A stretch of 64,000 nt of DNA from UBA6059 sp964351595 (lineage in GTDB: Bacteria > Bacteroidota > Bacteroidia > Cytophagales > Cyclobacteriaceae). The DNA lies in contig CAYGOT010000002.1 in assembly GCA_964351595.1 (NCBI GenBank), forward strand, positions 73,610 to 137,609, given 5' to 3'. Position 1 is the first letter of the stretch; each line of letters begins with the position of its first letter. The position numbers and the translations under genes were made by a program. This document shows, in pieces, positions 61,653 to 64,000 of the stretch. The notes beneath the pieces were generated by a model. That model saw only the letters and a list, made by a program, of their open reading frames with translations, did no database searches and had not been told where the DNA came from.

Positions 61653-61886
61653 TCAAATGCTCTTTAAAAAATTAATAAAATCCTCTGGTGACAATTCTAT
61701 TTGGCGTAAAACCTCTCTGATTAATGATCGTCCAATAACTCTTCCTTTGTGATGAGGCAGGGTAGTGTACCTCCCGTCGGGATGTCGATAAAATGTGTGA
61801 CTGCCCTTCTGACGTTTGATTTCAAAACCCATTGTGAATAATATCTTCTCAAAGGTCTTTGCGTCAATCAATGGCAGTTTACTCAT
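61653..61886 (-). CDS. hicA: HicA family toxin (mRNA interferase)
   Basis: 77 residues. The dsRBD-like HicA fold is seen: PLIDAKTFEKILFTMGFEIKRQKGSHTFYRHPDGRYTTLPHHKGRVIGRSLIREVLRQIEL, with the catalytic His in GSHTFYRH. It overlaps hicB by four bases and is translated after it. HicA cleaves mRNA when freed from HicB. Confidence 0.92.
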   Translation of the reverse strand: MSKLPLIDAKTFEKILFTMGFEIKRQKGSHTFYRHPDGRYTTLPHHKGRVIGRSLIREVLRQIELSPEDFINFLKSI

Positions 61887-62107
61887 ACTGCGACAGAAAT
61901 CTGCTGTACACCGACAAACTCCGAAATGTTAACTTCGTCAGGGTGAAGTTCTTCCAAGCATAGCCCAATTACTTCCTTTAGATTTTGATGGAGTTCATCC
62001 AGCGTCTCCGCCTGCGTATGTGCTCCTGGCAGGGTAGGCACTATGCCGTAATACAAGCCGGTTTCCTGTTCGCGCCCGATATGTGCTGTGAATTGATAGT
62101 TTTTCAT
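61883..62107 (-). CDS. hicB: HicB family antitoxin, short form
   Basis: 74 residues: YQFTAHIGREQETGLYYGIVPTLPGAHTQAETLDELHQNLKEVIGLCLEELHP is the HicB RNase-H-like partial fold. The usual C-terminal DNA-binding domain is absent, as in a common short class, so autoregulation must be indirect or absent. The order hicB-hicA with overlapping ends is one of two known arrangements. It follows the mutase gene at a 72-base spacing on the same strand. Confidence 0.9.
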   Translation of the reverse strand: MKNYQFTAHIGREQETGLYYGIVPTLPGAHTQAETLDELHQNLKEVIGLCLEELHPDEVNISEFVGVQQISVAV

Positions 62108-62179
62108 ATCTGAATATAGTGAGTAACCATGATACTCTTAACAATCTAAATAAAGAATAGACCCTTTAGCGAGTCTTCA

Positions 62180-64000
62180 TTACATATTCCTCCTGTACTG
62201 TCCACCCACCTCAAACATCGCGTGGGTGATCTGGCCGAGAGAACAGAATTTGCTCGCCTCCATTAGTGCTTCGAAGATATTGCCGTTCTTGATGGCTGTC
62301 TCCTGAAGCGTCTTGAGGATTTGAGGACTTTTATCGTCATTGGATGCTTTCAGGATATTGAGGTTGGCGATCTGCTTTTCCTTCTCTTCCTTGGTAGCCC
62401 GAATCACTTCACCAGGGATGACCGTCGGACTGCCCTTGGAGCTGAGGAAGGTATTGACACCAATAATCGGGAATTCGCCAGTATGCTTGAGCGTCTCATA
62501 GTAAAGGCTCTCCTCCTGGATCTTATTGCGCTGGTACATCGTCTCCATTGCGCCCAGTACCCCACCACGCTCAGTGATGCGATCAAACTCCGTCAATACG
62601 GCTTCTTCGACCAAATCAGTCAATTCTTCTATGATAAAAGAGCCTTGGATAGGGTTCTCATTTTTAGTGAGTCCAAGTTCCTTATTGATAATCAACTGGA
62701 TGGCCATGGCCCGCCTTACACTTGCCTCCGTGGGTGTGGTGATTGCCTCATCGTAGGCATTGGTATGCAGTGAGTTGCAGTTGTCATAGATGGCGTATAG
62801 GGCCTGTAGTGTCGTACGGATATCGTTGAAGTCGATCTCTTGCGCGTGCAATGAACGGCCGCTGGTCTGGATGTGGTATTTCAGCTTCTGAGAGCGGTCA
62901 TCCGCACCGTACTTCTGCTTCATTGCCTTGGCCCAAATTCTCCTGGCGACCCGGCCAATCACCGAGTACTCAGGGTCGATACCGTTGGAAAAGAAGAAGC
63001 TCAGGTTAGGCGCAAACTTGTTGATGTCCATACCTCGTGAAGCATAATATTCCACGAATGTGAAACCATTGGAGAGCGTAAATGCCAACTGCGAAATCGG
63101 ATTGGCTCCTGCCTCAGCGATGTGATAACCCGAAATGGACACAGAGTAGAAGTTCCTAATTGCATGGTCGATGAAGTATTGCTGCATATCGCCCTGCACG
63201 CGGAGAGAAAACTCCGTAGAGAAGATGCAGGTATTCTGTGCCTGATCCTCCTTGAGTATATCAGCCTGCACCGTACCCCGCACCTTGGTCAAGGTATCTG
63301 CTTTTATCTTTTCATAGACATCTTTCGGTAGTACCTGATCACCGGTCACCCCGAGCAACATCAAGCCAAGACCATCATTACCTTCTGGTAAGTCTCCCAA
63401 ATAGGTAGGGCGCTCTGTTCCCTTCTTGGTATAGATCTCCTCAATCTTCTTCTCTACCTCCTTCTCAAGGCCTTGTTCCCTGATGTAAAGCTCACACTGC
63501 TGATCTATCGCGGCGTTCATGAAGAAAGCACAGATAGTCGCCGAGGGGCCATTGATGGTCATCGATACCGAGGTGGTCGGCTGGGCAAGGTTGAAGCCAC
63601 TGTAGAGTTTCTTCGCATCATCCAGGCTACAAACGCTCACGCCGGAGTTGCCGATCTTGCCATAGATGTCGGGTCGATGATCCGGGTCTTCTCCGTACAA
63701 CGTCACCGAATCAAAGGCTGTAGAAAGTCGGGCCGCTGGCAGTCCTTTGGAGACATAGTGAAATCGCTTGTTGGTGCGCTCGGGTCCTCCCTCGCCGGCG
63801 AACATGCGCGTCGGGTCTTCTCCCTCACGCTTGAAGGGGAATACACCGGCCGTATAGGGAAACTCTCCCGGCACATTTTCCTGAAGTGACCACTTGAGCA
63901 AGTCTCCCCAGGCTTCATATCGAGGCAGGCTGATTTTCGGAATCCTCGTATGTGATAGTGACTTTGTAGCGGTCTCTACCGTAATGGCCTTACCACGAAC
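62180..64000 (-). CDS. icmF: Fused isobutyryl-CoA mutase (IcmF), C-terminal two-thirds or less
   Basis: The gene runs off the right edge; 606 residues are visible. The open frame continues through the edge (…ATKSLSHTRIPKISLPRYEAWGDLLKWSLQENVPGEFPYTAGVFPF), so the TTG near 63901 is internal. The visible part is the substrate-binding TIM barrel (LSTAFDSVTLYGEDPDHRPDIYGKIGNSGVSVCSLDDAKKLYSGF, TTSVSMTINGPSATI, FSVSISGYHIAEAGANPISQLAFTLSNGF) and ends ITHAMFEVGGQYRRNM, as in IcmF, where a B12 domain and a MeaB-like GTPase domain precede it. It interconverts isobutyryl-CoA and n-butyryl-CoA, and isovaleryl-CoA with pivalyl-CoA in some members. No chaperone gene is visible. Confidence 0.9.
   Translation of the reverse strand, partial: VRGKAITVETATKSLSHTRIPKISLPRYEAWGDLLKWSLQENVPGEFPYTAGVFPFKREGEDPTRMFAGEGGPERTNKRFHYVSKGLPAARLSTAFDSVTLYGEDPDHRPDIYGKIGNSGVSVCSLDDAKKLYSGFNLAQPTTSVSMTINGPSATICAFFMNAAIDQQCELYIREQGLEKEVEKKIEEIYTKKGTERPTYLGDLPEGNDGLGLMLLGVTGDQVLPKDVYEKIKADTLTKVRGTVQADILKEDQAQNTCIFSTEFSLRVQGDMQQYFIDHAIRNFYSVSISGYHIAEAGANPISQLAFTLSNGFTFVEYYASRGMDINKFAPNLSFFFSNGIDPEYSVIGRVARRIWAKAMKQKYGADDRSQKLKYHIQTSGRSLHAQEIDFNDIRTTLQALYAIYDNCNSLHTNAYDEAITTPTEASVRRAMAIQLIINKELGLTKNENPIQGSFIIEELTDLVEEAVLTEFDRITERGGVLGAMETMYQRNKIQEESLYYETLKHTGEFPIIGVNTFLSSKGSPTVIPGEVIRATKEEKEKQIANLNILKASNDDKSPQILKTLQETAIKNGNIFEALMEASKFCSLGQITHAMFEVGGQYRRNM

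Noticed and set aside
63899..63901. TTG at 63899-63901 (minus strand) as the start of the mutase
   Set aside because: The open frame continues past it to the window edge and encodes IcmF-like sequence (LPRYEAWGD), so it is internal.
1..64000. tRNA or rRNA genes
   Set aside because: I saw no cloverleaf or conserved rRNA core sequence in the window; a covariance-model scan would confirm this.

Overview
The window looks like chromosomal DNA from a gliding or marine-type member of Bacteroidota, probably order Cytophagales. That placement is an inference. It rests on a type IX secretion PorP/SprF protein next to a giant protein with a gliding-motility/T9SS C-terminal domain, many Bacteroidota-style lipoproteins, OmpA/PD40 and sortilin-like BNR proteins, TAnnTTTG-type promoter boxes, rare Shine-Dalgarno sites, IcmF, and PadR plus prefix-domain ABC permeases. 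No tRNA, rRNA, CRISPR array, prophage or transposase gene is visible.

Layout. 1-13.5 kb: end of a RecQ helicase, a secreted 11-Asp-box BNR protein, a membrane-anchored unknown protein, a secreted amidohydrolase, a membrane class III cyclase, a MATE exporter, an EF-hand protein and an M3 oligopeptidase. 13.5-27 kb: MscS channel, cystathionine gamma-synthase-type enzyme, GNAT, a second BNR protein, a TolB-like protein, a VOC protein, PD40-OmpA, then a compact DoxX-like/AlkD-like/TrmJ operon facing an M48 (Ste24-like) protease. 27.1-27.4 kb is a very AT-rich gap with two perfect DnaA boxes, followed by a tiny lipoprotein with its own terminator. 27.6-35 kb: TPR protein, PorP/SprF and its probable T9SS cargo. 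35-41.5 kb: small unknowns, Nudix, cold-shock protein, an ECF sigma/anti-sigma pair, a tandem-CHRD lipoprotein broken by a 100-N assembly gap, and a YeiH-type exporter. 42-50 kb: a ThuA-sugar dehydrogenase-PKD-cytochrome c fusion lipoprotein, a sodium:solute symporter with inositol oxygenase, a DUF3500 protein, and a LytTR/ankyrin pair. 51-58.4 kb: second cyclase, membrane unknown, an isomerase/DUF6090-like/OsmC operon, PadR and FtsX/MacB-type permease.

58.4-60.0 kb is the most unusual stretch. A DUF6090-family gene is surrounded by truncated copies of its own first codons. These alternate with three copies of an imperfect terminal-inverted-repeat element. One copy (462 bp) carries a GxxExxY gene. 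The other two (about 105 bp each) keep only the ends and look like internally deleted, MITE-like derivatives. 60-64 kb: an NTF2-like lipoprotein, a VOC lipoprotein, a HicBA toxin-antitoxin pair, and the C-terminal two-thirds of a fused isobutyryl-CoA mutase that runs off the window.

Across the whole window the 10-mer TTCCGGTAGG (either strand) occurs 11 times exactly, plus 4 times as TTCCGATAGG. It falls in different reading frames and once in non-coding DNA. Chance would give about 0.1 copies of each, so this is a candidate genome-wide DNA signal of unknown function.
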